From Scedosporium boydii (Eukaryota > Ascomycota > Sordariomycetes > Microascales > Microascaceae), in assembly GCA_002221725.1 (NCBI GenBank), contig NJFT01000090.1:1-64000 (forward strand): a stretch of 64,000 nt of DNA. Reading direction: 5' to 3'. Of this stretch, positions 32,460 through 44,652 are shown in pieces. The translations under genes were made by a program, and so were the position numbers. Position 1 is the first letter of the stretch; every line of letters starts with the position of its first letter. Below the pieces are notes generated by a model that saw nothing but the letters and a program-made list of their open reading frames with translations, was not told where the DNA came from and ran no database searches.

Positions 32460-34516
32460 TTCCACCGGATACGGGAAGAAGAGATAGGGTTTAGGACGAC
32501 AGAAAGGAAAGCAGACCTCTACCAAGACCGAGAGAGTTCGAGATCAGGGGAGATAGAGGAGTAGGGGCAATAGAGGTGAAGAAATGGGAGAAGGAAATCA
32601 ATGGATTCGAATTCTTCTCTTTTTTCTACAGTCGAGGAAGAAATTGCAGCTTTGATAACAGGCTTCGTAATACTTCATAGCGCAGATCAAAGGCCAAGAT
32701 TGGTAGTTGCCAAGAAACCCAGGTGAATGCCGGTAAGAAATCTTGGCATCTCTCATCTCGCATCTCATTGATCAGGCGTCAGACATTGTGCCGAATTGGG
32801 GGGCGAAGAACTGAGCTAGAAACGTCGACATCTTGGCAGACCAACAAGATCGACTCCTCCTGGACCTTGTGGGGAAAACAAAGAACCGTACACGCGTACA
32901 GTTGGTGCTTGGCTAGACAAGGATGCTCTCAACGAAGAGATTCCATGGTCCCGGCAGTCGACGATCACCGACTTGGGTTAGCCAACAGTGACTCTTGGTC
33001 GTATAATATTTTGGGCCGTGTTCTCTGCATTACGTTTGGTCTACTGAGTCACACGGATAGGAAGAGTAATCCTTTGGGATGCACTATAAGGGCCTCAATA
33101 CTACCGTGGAGAGTATTATCCAGTACAGACCAATGGCGACTCCATCCGCATCCTTACAGGGCGTGAGGCCCGCATGTCGTTCTCATCACACGCATCGGCC
33201 ACCCCGATCTGCGGCAGGTTGGGCTCACCCAGCACTCAACTCTCGGCCCAAGCACAAGCTTGGCGCTCACCACCGCAACACGGGACGTAGTACTACTAAG
33301 TAGGGTCACATCTCACGTGTGAACAGCATGTCTTCGTGATTTGCTATGAATTCCCCAGTTTACAGAATATTTGGTCTACGAGAAATCACTAGCTTAAGAA
33401 ACGGCTGGAAACCTGTTTTTGATTAGTTTTCGGCTTGCGGTCTGGTATTTCCCCGTGTCGGAACCAGCACCATGTCGGAAGGGTTCTAGATTAGCGCTCT
33501 CTAATTAACCTTTACGTATTTACAGAGGTAGGCTATAACCCTGCTCTCATGGCCACTTAACATTCGATTATTGGATATAGAGATACGCTCGAAGACAATG
33601 TTATTGTCAACGAACTCCTGCCTGGAGAGGATAGTATGAAGCTCGGAGATATAGGACAAAAATTACTGAGCGGAAAGATGGTTGGGCTGTGCCAGCCAAC
33701 GCGCAGCAAACAGAGCACCTTGGAACTTGGATAGCACGAAGGTGCGAGACGAGCAGTCATAGCTTCTTGCGCTCGCGGGACGCAACCGGGAGATTATCAT
33801 ATTGGTAGACAAAGTGGTGATAAAATTGTATGGTTGTTTATTCACTGGAAACCCAAGAAAAAGCATTGAAATGGCGTGTCCTCACTCCGCCACTCCAATC
33901 GGCTCTAGGTTCAAACAAGGTCGTTTCTCAAGATAGTTTGGGTCCACCTAGGAAGAAAAGGCACCATAAAGTGACCATGCAAGTTGACTAAAGAGCCATA
34001 CAGTGATGGTCTATTATTTTTCTGCGCTTACTTCGGCAGATTTTGTCCATGGCCGTTGCTAGATTCGCTTTATAGAGAGTGCTTAAGGCCGTACCTTTAT
34101 AGTGTCCCTATACAGTCTTCAGGGTTGTTCCAACTATGTCTGCCAATGATGGAGAATTAGGGGTTAGTCTTGAACACTACAACCGCAGAGGCTTAGAGTG
34201 GTTACCATTTCGTTCAAGCATGACACGAGATGTTGCCTCAGTTATGGACACAAAAAGAATGAAGGGTCATTGCCAAGTTCCAACATTATATTGCTCCTCC
34301 AGAGATTAGAGAATCATTATGTTCTAGGTTCGGGAAAGCCCCATCTACTCGCAGTCTATAGTCTAGCTAGTATATCTCTCTCGATGTGTTGGCTGTGAAA
34401 TGTCGTCCGACCTCATTTAAAAGGGCTTGGTGATTCCAGTGATCCAGTCATGGCCGACTCAAACGTGTTCGCGACGCTAATTATATCGTGATATCATGTC
34501 ATAAGTCGCACGCGGA
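32460..34516. other. intergenic, no gene seen
   Basis: About 2 kb without a supported gene. The proximal part (32460-32640) is purine-rich on the plus strand and is probably the ATPase 5' UTR and promoter. Frames up to 147 aa (32723-33166) lack domain, hydrophobic or splice features. Confidence 0.4.
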
Positions 34517-35432
34517 TCATCTCGGATAGTTATCCGCGGGTAATTCAACTGCGGTCTGTGTGTTGCCCACCAGCTCGACAGGCTTCTGGGGTGCGTCGAG
34601 TTCATGGCTGGGAGATACCGGCTTTTTCTCTGCGTCTTCCGTCTCGTCATCAGCCTGACTGCCGCTCTGCCGACGTTTTCGAAGGAAAAGGAAAGCGGCG
34701 AGTCCAGCGATGGCGAGCACACCCACCGGAATTCCAACACCCAGCCCGATTTTCAGCGCTTTTTTATCATCGCTTCCATCGTCTTCTTCCTCGGCACCTT
34801 GCTGGCCCTCCTGTGTCGAAGAAGGCCCCTCCGAATTCGAAGATGAAGTTGCTGTCTGAGTCCCCCTCGTCGATGTCGACCCTCTAGAACTGGTCGAGTT
34901 ACTCTTGTAGCAATCCCCGAACTCGGCCTGGCAACCGTCACCGCAATAATCGGTAGTTTGACCGCAAAACCCTCTGGCGCTGCAACAGTTTCCTTCGGCG
35001 GATCCGCGACATGTCAGGCCGCGGGAGCCACCGCAAGAGCCGTCGGACGAGATGTTCGAGTCGCCGCAGACGCCAAAGTCGGATTGGCAGCCGTCGCCGC
35101 AGTAGGAGCCATTCCGACCGCAATAATTAAGGCGGCTGCAGCAATCTCCCTCAATGCTGCCGAAACATGTCGTGTGTACGCCGTCGATGAGGCCGCAGTT
35201 GCCATCGGTACTTACGACGGGCGATCCTTGTCGGGGGAGGAGTTGGTAATATCGGTGGTCGTCGGCATTTTCTAGTTTTCCGAGCCTTTTGTGAGTAAAT
35301 TTCGTCAGCAAATTATTATCGCAGAGTTTTGACTTCGCTGACGACGTACAGACTTGCGCTCACTACCCTACACAAGGAGAAATACCAAGTCGCTACCAAG
35401 AGAGTGACGCGTCGGAGGGACTGTTGTCGCAT
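34517..35432 (-). CDS. membrane-anchored protein with two CBM18 chitin-binding domains
   Basis: A chitin-binding cell-surface protein of 283 aa from exons 35432-35350 and 35285-34517. The downstream frame has no ATG at all. A separate exon supplies the start and a signal peptide (MRQQSLRRVTLLVATWYFSL, ending ...VVSAS), joined by a 64-nt intron with a GCTGAC branch site. Two hevein-type CBM18 modules follow at about residues 57-95 and 102-140. Each has the paired CC (GDCCSRLNYCG and GNCCSARGFCG) and the C-terminal YCGDGCQ motif. A Ser/Thr-rich, probably O-glycosylated linker comes next, then an acidic patch, one transmembrane helix (IGLGVGIPVGVLAIAGLAAF) stopped by RKRR, and an acidic cytoplasmic tail of about 55 residues. 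It could bind the fungus's own wall chitin or shield chitin fragments. A tail with this layout suggests a receptor-like or wall-sensing role, which is inference. Confidence 0.85.
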
Positions 35433-35543
35433 TTTGATCCCGGCCTAGACCCTGCCGTCCATATGCGAAACACTGACGTCGGGAATGCTGCGAAGAAACG
35501 TTTGATGAATTGCGGGTTCTTGATCAAAGCCGGGATGGAGGGG

Positions 35544-35585
<42 letters not shown>

Positions 35586-36557
35586 CGCAGATCAGTGCTT
35601 CCACAACCAGGCCAAGCCACAAGTGCCAGCCCTGTAAGATCTCCCAACACAGGTTCAACTGATTGGCAATTCGACATGGGTTGGAGGCGAAGCTGTAAGC
35701 CACAGGTGGTTCGTCGGGGTTGGGCGGCACGGATAGGGCGCCCAATTGGTCAGAAAACGGACCTGCATCATTAGCTCAGAATCCTTCGAAGACTGCTTCA
35801 GGCATTGGAAGCTTGACAGTTGATGTGCAGGGTTCAAATGCACTCGAGACCAGGGCATGGACGGCTTGGGAAGCGGTGGCGGTGGCACTGTCTCGTGTCC
35901 GAGCTTCGGGTAACACTGAATAGCCCACAAGTCTTGAGATGTCAGACGCCTTAATGATCCTTTATCTGGAAGACAGAACGGCGGTGATCTCAAAAACATG
36001 GAGAGCCGAATCGTTAGATTCCACTCTCCGAAGGGTTGATATTGGGGTCGGCAAGTCAGTGGACAACGGGGGGTTTGGGAAAACACGTGGGATCTTGGTG
36101 ACCAGATTTTCGGGACGAAATTGGCCTGTGTCGATCCCAGAACGTGGTAATATTGAACCTGGATGCAACCTTAGAGAATCCTTCCTTGGCGATTCATAAT
36201 TCGGACGGAATCAGGACGCATAAAAATCAATACTTATGTACGAAGTACAGCAAAGCTGATTATTCTTCACGAGTTTACCTCGGTATAATCCGCAGAGTCG
36301 TTCCAACGCGTCAAATCACATTCTACTCAGTTTGAACTCGGCATTCATATTTGAGCCTTCTGAGCTCGCGGAAGACAATGACTCAGTTAAATTGACATCT
36401 CAGTGGGTTCTTGCGGAGTAAATACAGCTCAACCACAGAATAAGCCTTTCCGCCGTATCAGTTTCCATGGGGAATTCCCATTGACAAAATTTCGTCGTGG
36501 GCTCGCATTGCTTCAGGAGTCGAGATCATGCATCCTCTCAGCAAGACGATCATCCAA
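35433..36557. repeat. intergenic with a 30-A tract
   Basis: An uninterrupted run of 30 A at 35548-35577 is followed by a run of G (35578-35585). The rest has no supported gene; frames at 35655-36086 and 35939-36199 oppose each other and lack features. Confidence 0.55.
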
Positions 36558-38763
36558 TTAATCCCTTTCCCACCATTCTGGTCGGCAGAGCTTCCCGGCA
36601 CTGTTTTCAACCCAAGCCTCACTTCCAACACAATGCCAACAATACAGCACGCCTTCGGGATCATATCTGTCCTTGATGGCCTTTAGACGCGGGTAGTTTG
36701 CTCCGAAGGCGGAATACTGCCAATCGGGCTCGTAAGGGTCCATCTGCGCCAAAAACAACATATCAATTTCGACAATTCTTAGCATCACGAAGGGGAAAAG
36801 GGCCAAGGTCACGCCAAAGTACCTCGTTAAAGTATGCGCCGCTATCAGGCGCCAGCTTCCTCAAAGCCGCCGTCGCATTGAAGGTTACGTAGTTGCGGAT
36901 CTGCTGCGCCGCATCAGCGGGAAGAGTATCGGGCCACCCCGTGCCAACGACAAAGTGGCTGATGGTGTCTCGCCAGGCCGGATTCAACGCGGTGTCGAGG
37001 TGCCCGTTGGCAGAGTTGGCAACCATGTGGCCGATCATCAAGTTAGGTCCGGCAATCTGAGACAAAACAAGTAAATATCGGCGTCTGTTTCCACAGGATA
37101 ACGTTGGCCGTTCTCCACTTACATCACTCCTGCTCAGTTCTTGCAGAGTCTTGGACACAGTCTCGACGTCCTGCAACGCTTCGGCAGGCAGGAGGTGGCT
37201 TCCCATGGCAAAGTTTTGGGCCACAGGCTCATTTTCCGGATCGCCATGGTAGGCCTCGAAAAACGATGGCACGGTCTCTTCGGTCGACTGATAGACCACG
37301 GTGCCGTTCAACGCATCCAGTTTTTCCTTCAATGGAGTGAATAAGTTGCTCACCGTGCCATTGGGCTTGTCGAAGAGCATAAAGACCGTCATAAGCATAT
37401 AGCCCCTCGGAGCCTGTGGAGGGAAAACGTAATAGTAGCCTTGTGCTCCACCCTCCTTAAGTCGGCGCAAGTCCGAATGGAAGAACGCCATCAAATCCCA
37501 CCACTCCCTCTCCTTGGACGAGTCCTGCAGCGTGACCGTGAGGCCCCAGTTGGTGGTACGCGGTTCGGGATGGGCCTTCATGGTGACGGAAGTGACAATG
37601 CCGTATGTGCCTCCGCCGCCGCCTCGGATGGCGTAGAAGAGCTCCGGATGCTTACAGGCGTTGACGGTGATGATCTTGCCATCGACGGTCACGATGGTTG
37701 CCTCGAGGACGTTGTCGACACCCATACCGTAAGTGGCGCTAAGGAAGCCATGGCCACCGCCAGTGAACCAACCTACGAGACCGACGCCCTATTCAAAACG
37801 ACGAAGGACTGATCAGTTTGTCCGCTTCATTTAAAATGTTCGAGGTTGGACTTACCGGGTTGGCCCCACCAACTACGACAGCACCATGCTCGTGCGCTGC
37901 AGTATACACACTCTTATCAACTTCCCCAGCAGCAACAGTAGCGGCCATTTGAGGTGTAGTGTCATTACTTGGGCAAGATTTGGCCTTGAAGTTGCCGTGA
38001 AACTCGATGCCTCGGATATAATGTGTCCAAATCCTATTCCATGATTAGTTTCTTTCTAATGGCCTTCTAATGGATAGGGGGAATCACTCACGACAAACTG
38101 CCGTAGGCCGTGCTCCTAAGAGTAATATCAGTATTTGTTTTCGCCTACCATAGGTGAATAAAAGTATTGAATGCTTTGGAAACCAATCTTACTTACCGTC
38201 CCAGGTGGTTATGACCAGTGTTCTTGATGTTGAGTCGAATGTTCCGTTTGGCGGCCCACCTCACCGCCGTAGCAATATCTTCCGCACCCGTGGCATTGAC
38301 AACATAGGTAGGATACTTCCCAAGCTTGCACCCCTTAGTTCCTGCGTCGGCGTCGCCTCCGATGCTGGTGCCGTTGGGGAAGATGGGCGGGCAGGGATTA
38401 TCGGCCCACTGGGGGTAGCTGATGCTGGTAGGGTCCTCGGAGTGGAACGTAGACAGGTGCCATTTGGCTAGGACGTATTCGCAAGCTGCGGCATCATAGT
38501 TGGGCTCGGACGGGTAGCAAACCGATGCAGGAGGCGTAGCGTGAATCAAGCGACCGTTGAGAGTCGAGTTGAGGGCTTTCCAGGCGCGCGGGCTGGGCCA
38601 GCAATCATCTCCCGGGGCCTAGAAATAGAGTCAGTGAACGTGCTAAAGAGAAAGTAAATGACATTGATGGACCAACACGTACGCATTTACATTCCGGAGC
38701 AGCCAAGGCGCCCGAAAGCAGCGGGAGCGCAGAAATAGCGACAAGGGTTTTGAGTAGAAGCAT
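36558..38763 (-). CDS. secreted FAD-linked oxidase (berberine-bridge-enzyme-like)
   Basis: A VAO/BBE-type flavoprotein that should oxidise an alcohol, sugar or secondary-metabolite substrate with O2. Seven exons fit in phase: 38763-38683, 38618-38197, 38115-38092 (24 nt), 38033-37856, 37788-37123, 37056-36823 and 36743-36558, giving 596 aa. Residues 1 to about 21 (MLLLKTLVAISALPLLSGAL) are a signal peptide. The FAD_binding_4 domain has KYPTYVVNATGAEDIATAVR and IKNTGHNHLGR, whose first His (about 163) is the usual covalent FAD attachment site. Next come GWFTGGGHGFLSATYGMGVD and ELFYAIRGGGGGTYGIVTSV. The position that carries the second (Cys) link in bicovalent relatives is not Cys, so single attachment is likely. 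The C-terminal BBE motif is intact (QYSAFGANYPRLKAIKDRYD). The fourth intron... sixth junction restores NE-MDPYEPDWQ. Substrate unknown. Confidence 0.88.
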
Positions 38764-40776
38764 TTTCTCTTTGACGTTTCTAACGAGAGGAGATATATGC
38801 TTATGAACTCGGATGATTTGGAAGTAGTTAACTATTCGGACAGGGCATGTCGGGCATGATATTTATATATTCGTGATCAATTGGCAAAAATTATGCCTTT
38901 CACTGTCGAAGTCAGCCTGAGCTCGTTTCTGTCGTGTTCCAGCTACGCGTCCGATTGAGTCCCGTTCGAGGCGGTGCAAATAGCATCGAACACGGCTGAC
39001 GTCTTGGTCGACCAGGGATTATTAAACAGAGCGTACTTGTGTATTGCTATCCAAACCAAGAAGCAGTGACGCGAATAATTTTTTCCCTTCGCTGTCTTCC
39101 CGTATTTCGGGGCCACGTCTTGAAGCGTTATGCCGTTATGTTCCTAATTTCGATGAGCGGGACCTTTGTGGGTTTTCGGCGTCACCATTCAGCTAAAATT
39201 TCCAATGTGGTTAACACCGGTCCAACTCATCCATCATGTGTTCCTCAAGATCATATTCCTCGCCAAACTTACCCTTGGACCGCTGATCAACAAAAAATTC
39301 AGAGATTAGGACTGGGATCAACCCCGTCGGCGAGGGCAATGTTAATTACACGAAGTGTCATGACTTATCAGTGCTGGTCTCCAAGCGGATCTCATCTCAG
39401 CTTCGTCGATTGAGGTCGCAAATATATATAGTTATTGTCGTCTTCATTTCAAATGTCGAGGAGAGATTCGAACCACCTCCGGTCCAGCTTCGAGAGGGCC
39501 ATGGCCGGGCGAAGCACGTAACCAACCCCATCCGCGTTGATTACACACCTTGTCTCATCGGGGTCTTTGTCGACCGTAGAAAGTCCGCCAGTGGGCCCTG
39601 GTAGTCTGATGAAGCCTCTTCTCTCATCTAGGATTTCCTTCTATCAGTTCCAAGTAGGTTGATTACGCCTTGGCTGACGTATTGTATGGTATCGAGAGAT
39701 TGATCTTCTAATGGTCCATGACGACAACGTCGGCTTTGCCCCTTTGTGGCTCAACTTCTCCATATCCTGAATTAGTAATAACGGGCCGCTCGGTGGCCCG
39801 GCCCTGGTTCGTCTAGTTTCATGTCAAGGACATGATTCCCTCCTTGGAAGACTTTAAGAACGAGGCAGTCAAGATTAAGCCGGCAAAGAAAGTCGAAATC
39901 GAGCTACTTGATTAGAAGAAGGGCCTCTGGACCATGGCGGTATTGATGTAGTATATTGTTAAAATTGGCAGTTTCACCCTCTTTGGAGAACCTTAAGTTG
40001 GGGCTTGTCGGAAACGTGGCTACCACCTATCCTTGATGGGAGAAGTCGGGTCTTTCTTCAATGATCACGTGCCAATCTCTGCCTTATAAGGCTGAACTGT
40101 TGAGATGAGGAGGCGGAACATACCATTCTCCGACTGCCGGTATGATTATTTGAAGCACCGATCATGATTCCAGAAGATAAGCTATTGATAGTCAGGTCCC
40201 ACTTCCCTCTTCGTCAATGCGCCTCGGGCTGGAAGCCATATACGGCCAGGCACGTTGGATTTCTCCAGTTCTTTTCCCGACGACGAAGTGGAAAATATGA
40301 TAGACTCGCATGACAAGATGCATAACGGCCCCTCTGTTGTTGCATCCTATGCAGGGGTCTGTTGACAAAAAGGTTTAGCGTCCGGCAGGATTATTCCACC
40401 GTTCGACATTCTCTTATGGCTCCGCTGTACTGTTCGTCACAAATGCTGGTCCATAAAGGTGTGATTTTTACGCCGGTTTCCTGTTTCGAGTTGGCTTTCC
40501 AGAATTTATAGCGGGCATGAGTCGGTTTTGTTTTAGTGCCGAGCTGACATGAAGACTTCTAGCTTACTTCGACCCTACAGAGCCACCTGCATCGTCGAGG
40601 GGCTTCAACAGTTGGTGCCTAGACAGCTGGAGGAGTTGGAGGAGTTGGAGGAGTTGGAAGGGAGTATTTGAAGGACGGTCAATCCCATCTTTCATCAAGT
40701 TGTATTCTCTTGCCAAACAAAGCAAACTCAGTCCTTTCCAGTCTTTCCAAACACAAGGCAACTCCATCCACTCACA
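38764..40776. other. gene-poor spacer, possible relic at 39661-40090
   Basis: No supported intact gene. On the plus strand, one frame starting at 39661 reads several protein-like runs (FHVKDMIPSLEDFKNEAVKI, KKGLWTMAVLM, KRGYHLSLMGEVGSFFNDHV) separated by TAG, TAG, TAA and TAA stops. It may be another decayed gene but is weak. The remainder is featureless. Confidence 0.3.
40628..40660 (+). repeat. short tandem 9-mer (TTGGAGGAG)
   Basis: About three and a half copies of a 9-nt GGAGTTGGA unit occur about 120 nt upstream of the small spliced gene at 40777. It may be part of its leader or promoter. On the minus strand it would encode a leucine/glutamine repeat, but no gene is supported there. Confidence 0.5.
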
Positions 40777-41167
40777 ATGTCGGCCGATCTTCGAACCCAG
40801 ATCCTCAGTAAGTTGTTTTCACTCGATCAAAAGTCTTACTCAGATCGCGCATTAACAGCCCGAAGCCAACGCCAAGTTCATCTATGGCCCCAACAAACAA
40901 TTCGAAGTAGTGACGGCCCTCGTCTTCCTCGGAACTTACGGAAACATCAAGGCCTCCCAGGGAGTCCTAGTCGAGGTCAACGCCGAGGACGGAGCTTACA
41001 AGACCTACCTCGTCGGCGACCCTGCCGAGCACCTGGCTGATGCCCTAGAGAGCCTCCACGGTGAGACGAGGAAGCAAATTTACCAGAAGCTCTCTGAGAC
41101 TTTGGAGGAGAATGCCATGATCGAGTCTGGAGAGACTGTGCTGGAGGGATCCCTCAACTGGTCCTAA
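40777..41167 (+). CDS. small spliced hypothetical protein, 110 aa
   Basis: Not recognised as a named family. Exon 1 is 40777-40807 and exon 2 is 40866-41167; the 58-nt intron starts GTAAGT and the phase is right only if the acceptor is the AAG at 40863-40865. A nearer CAG would shift the frame. The protein begins MSADLRTQIL, then NAKFIYGPNKQFEVVTALVF and LGTYGNIKASQGVLVEVNAE, and ends in a helix-rich, acidic tail (ALESLHGETRKQIYQKLSET, ENAMIESGETVLEG). Cytosolic, no signal peptide. Codon choice at the third position is GC-rich and differs clearly from the surrounding spacer, which supports coding. Confidence 0.6.
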
Positions 41168-44100
41168 GGCAGATCAGTTCTCAGCGGGAGTTGACATTGA
41201 GCCTGGCCTGGAATGGAAGGGGAGTGTTCGACGACAATGGCCAGGCCAATGTGACTTTCGAAACCGGAGACTGTTGCCAAGCGCACTTCTGACCGCAAAT
41301 CGTGCTCGTGGTAGTATAAGGTCCCAGGGTTTCTGCATCGGTGCAGCTTGACCAAGGCATTGAGGGGTCCGCATTAGTCAGAAAAGTTGAATGAAAGATT
41401 GTGCCTAGAACAATGCATCAGCAGGAGAAGAGACAAATTATTCGTGACGGCGCATACAGCCTGAGAATCATCTGGACTATTGCCTGTACTCGAAGGGTCG
41501 TGGGATTCAGTGGTATTCTAGCTCCTACCCGCCTATCCGTAATATTCAGTCCCGCAAGTATGTTAGTCCTGGACGAGGTAAAGGTTATGCACGGATCAAT
41601 ATTGTGGATTAATCCTGTATGGCTTCTCCCTCCTAAAGTGGTTGCCTGGAAATGCCCCTCATATCATGCCTGCGATTCGCATTCGCATGTCTCCTCTGAG
41701 GGGTTCGGAGCCCTTGTTGGATGTGACAACTCAGAGTGTGATCGTGCCATTGACTGCGTGGAAATTACAATCGACTGGTCCTAGGCATGAGCCAAGTATG
41801 GCGGCGAATCATATTGGATAATTTAGAGACAATCGGTCCCAAGAATGCACCCATGGGCTATGAAATGGAATGTTTGCTTCCCGCCCGCTTAGGATCAGTA
41901 ATTTCCCTTGTAGTATGTCCGTGGCGCCCGTGACTGCGTCGTAGCATTTCCGGGAGGCTGCCAGGTTTACGCCATAGCCGGCCGGAGCAAACATGAAACA
42001 AGGGTAGGAGAGGGGGAAGAGAACGGGGCTAACTGTTTACCGTCAACCCTGCTCGTGGGATTCCTCAAGATCTGTCATGTTACACGCGGCGCCCCCGGTC
42101 TTTTGGGCAAACGGCACCCTTGTTGAAACTGTCTCACTTCGTATTAGGAGGCTCGTCCTGGCGAGATTGTCCGTCATTTCGTATCTTGGCGAGTGAAAAC
42201 GAACCAAGCGCTAATTTACCTTCTCTAATTCCAGCCGTTTGGTATTGCCAAGGAAAAAAAGAAAAAGAAAAAGAAAAAAAACCCAAGGCCGAGGCGATGG
42301 GCGTGGCTTGGTGTTTGACATCTCGAGGGGACAGGAGCATGACTCGTGCTATCACAGGGACTTGCAGCCTCATATAACGCGTGATCAAAGAGCCGGCGAG
42401 GGTGTGACGACAGGTAGATTTCCTTGCATTGAATCAGATCCCGCCTCCTCGGCTCTGGAGCAGTCCGGCGAGCTGGAGAGGCAAACTTCACCATTCGGGG
42501 GCTTTGTACTTCGTATGCATGCACAAACGAAGTAGATATCAGGCCAAGCAAAGCTAGGAAGTGGAGTACAGATGCCAAAAACGCACACTGGACCCAATTC
42601 CAGAGTACCTCAAAAGGTCGCCAAGGGGTTTATGCGAAACCATATTAAGTAGTCCCTTTCAAACAACGAACGCAAATGTACCTTGGTCGACGATGTGAGG
42701 GAAAAAAAATTCAGCATCGAATATCAGCCGGTCACATCCGTACAAGTACCCCTCGGAGCCCAGCTTTCCCCCCTCCTTTTCTCGACAGTGACAATCCTAC
42801 CTAATAAAGAAAGGCGTCCTCGAGTCCAGAGTTCGAGGACCAAAGATACCCAATAACACAGCATGACAGCACGAAGCCGCTCAACGGCAGAAGCAATGTG
42901 CAGATTGGACGCTCCAATCAATGCTGCAGGAACCTGAGAAAAGAAAAGCCCGTGCCATCAACAGGGGGAGCGTGAATAGAGTTTAAAATTGGGCCCCCTC
43001 CACTTGGCTCGCCTGACTGCAACCCTTCCTAATGTTCCCGATCTTAGTCTCCCGGTCCTGGGTCCCCGGTCCCAAATGCACACGTCCCATTGTTCCCCTT
43101 CCCCTTCCTCCGTCCTTTTTAGTGCCATGTGAGAAATCATACCGATCGAGCAAGACTTGGCTAGCTCGGCCAGAGCCGACACTAGTATAGCGTAGTGCCC
43201 GTGGGTGATGAGAAGGGGCCTTTGGAATCTCGCACATGATAAGATGTAAACGCGACCCTGGCTCTAAAAGGCGAATTGATTTTTTCCCTCCTTCTCAGGG
43301 AAAGAAAGAATGATCTGCAGCGACGGCCTGGCCTGTGAGGTTGTCCGTGTCACCGGCGCCACTAGTTGGACGGTGGCGCGCGGTCGGGGAGGCTGGCAAA
43401 GCAAACAAGTCAACAAGCCAGGGGAGGACGGCGAGGCGTCAAATTGATGTTTGTACTCGTACGAAGAGTATGTGACTCGCGAGCAACATCAATGTCTCGG
43501 TACCGATGCCTCCTGACTGCCTTTGCATGGTGGGGGCCGGGAAATGGCACCGCTTTGAACCGGTGTGTTGGTTAGAAATTGTGATATTTTAGACAAGTGC
43601 GTCCCAATCATTCGGGGAGTGGACAAGTCTGCTTCACTCGCGCATCCGGTCTCCTGCGAGCGCATCGCGTGCCTGCAGTCCGGGTTCATCCCGCGATGTT
43701 GACCCCTGAATGACGATGCTTTCCGACCCTCCATTAAACTTGCCCACTTGAAAATATCCCATCTCAGCCGAAAATCCTTTGTGCGCGACGCCTGCTTGAA
43801 TTGATGTGTTGGTTCCGCAACTGGCAGGGATAAAAAAGGTGAACCAGGGGATCAGAACCAGGGTCTCCCGGGTCACGACCAACCAATCATTTACAGTTCG
43901 GATACTCGACTCCCGTCCCCGTCCCCTATCATCGAAAATGTCTCGCTGCATTATTCTTGCTTTTTCCACATCGATTTCGTGTAAATCCCGTCCTGAAAAG
44001 TTCACCCGGTGAGATAAGCGGTCAGGTCATCGGAAGAGGGTTCGTGGAAAGGAATTTTAACGGTCCAGACAGAGCCCGCCTGCATCCTTCTACTGTCTGA

Positions 44101-44652
44101 CGGGACACCTTATGGGCATTTTTATTCGCAGAAAGATCCCGGGTAACAAGAGACGGAGGAGGTAGATCCGGCGGCAGGCACGGGCTGAGTGACGTGGGGG
44201 CGCCACAAAGGCTGCCCTCGAATAAATCATTATAACTCCGGGGAAGTTTTCGTCTGTCTCATGAGAACCCCGATCCATGATCCATTGTATCGGTATTCGC
44301 TCTGGGAAGGTACTGTGTTCTCTGAGCGTTTGTGGAAAGTAACAATTTCGGACTGATCAAGCTACATATCATTGGGGATACGTGATGGAGGGGGGCACTC
44401 GGTAGGCCTTCCCGGACCTACTTTGTAGACCAACGCGGAGGTAACGAACCCTGTCTGTTGGCCGGCAGAGATTTTCCAAGCCTGGCCTTGTCTGGGCGGC
44501 AAGGGCTTATTTGACCCCTCGCTCGTTGAAGTACATATCCACACCACACCATCCACCAAACGTCCTCAATCCTAACTTCTCCATCATTCTCTCACCCAAA
44601 CCACCGTAACAACCCACACTCCTCGAACATCCGGAATGCCAAATATATCATC
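41168..44652. other. long gene-poor spacer
   Basis: About 3.5 kb without a supported gene. A purine tract (AAAAAGAAAAAG) lies at 42250-42282. The frame 42225-42578 on the minus strand looks like it has a signal peptide but has no ATG and ends in a poly-F run. Other frames overlap each other without features. A CT-rich stretch at 44560-44640 precedes the next gene. Confidence 0.4.

Noticed and set aside
32723..33166. 147-aa plus frame
   Set aside because: No domain, membrane or intron feature; Ser/Arg/Trp composition typical of non-coding frames.
39440..39520. GATTCGAACC sequence resembling a tRNA T-arm
   Set aside because: No matching acceptor, D or anticodon arms on either strand.
42225..42578. 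Minus-strand frame with a signal-peptide-like start
   Set aside because: The first codon is TTG, no ATG precedes the hydrophobic part, and the end is a poly-Phe run from an A/T tract.
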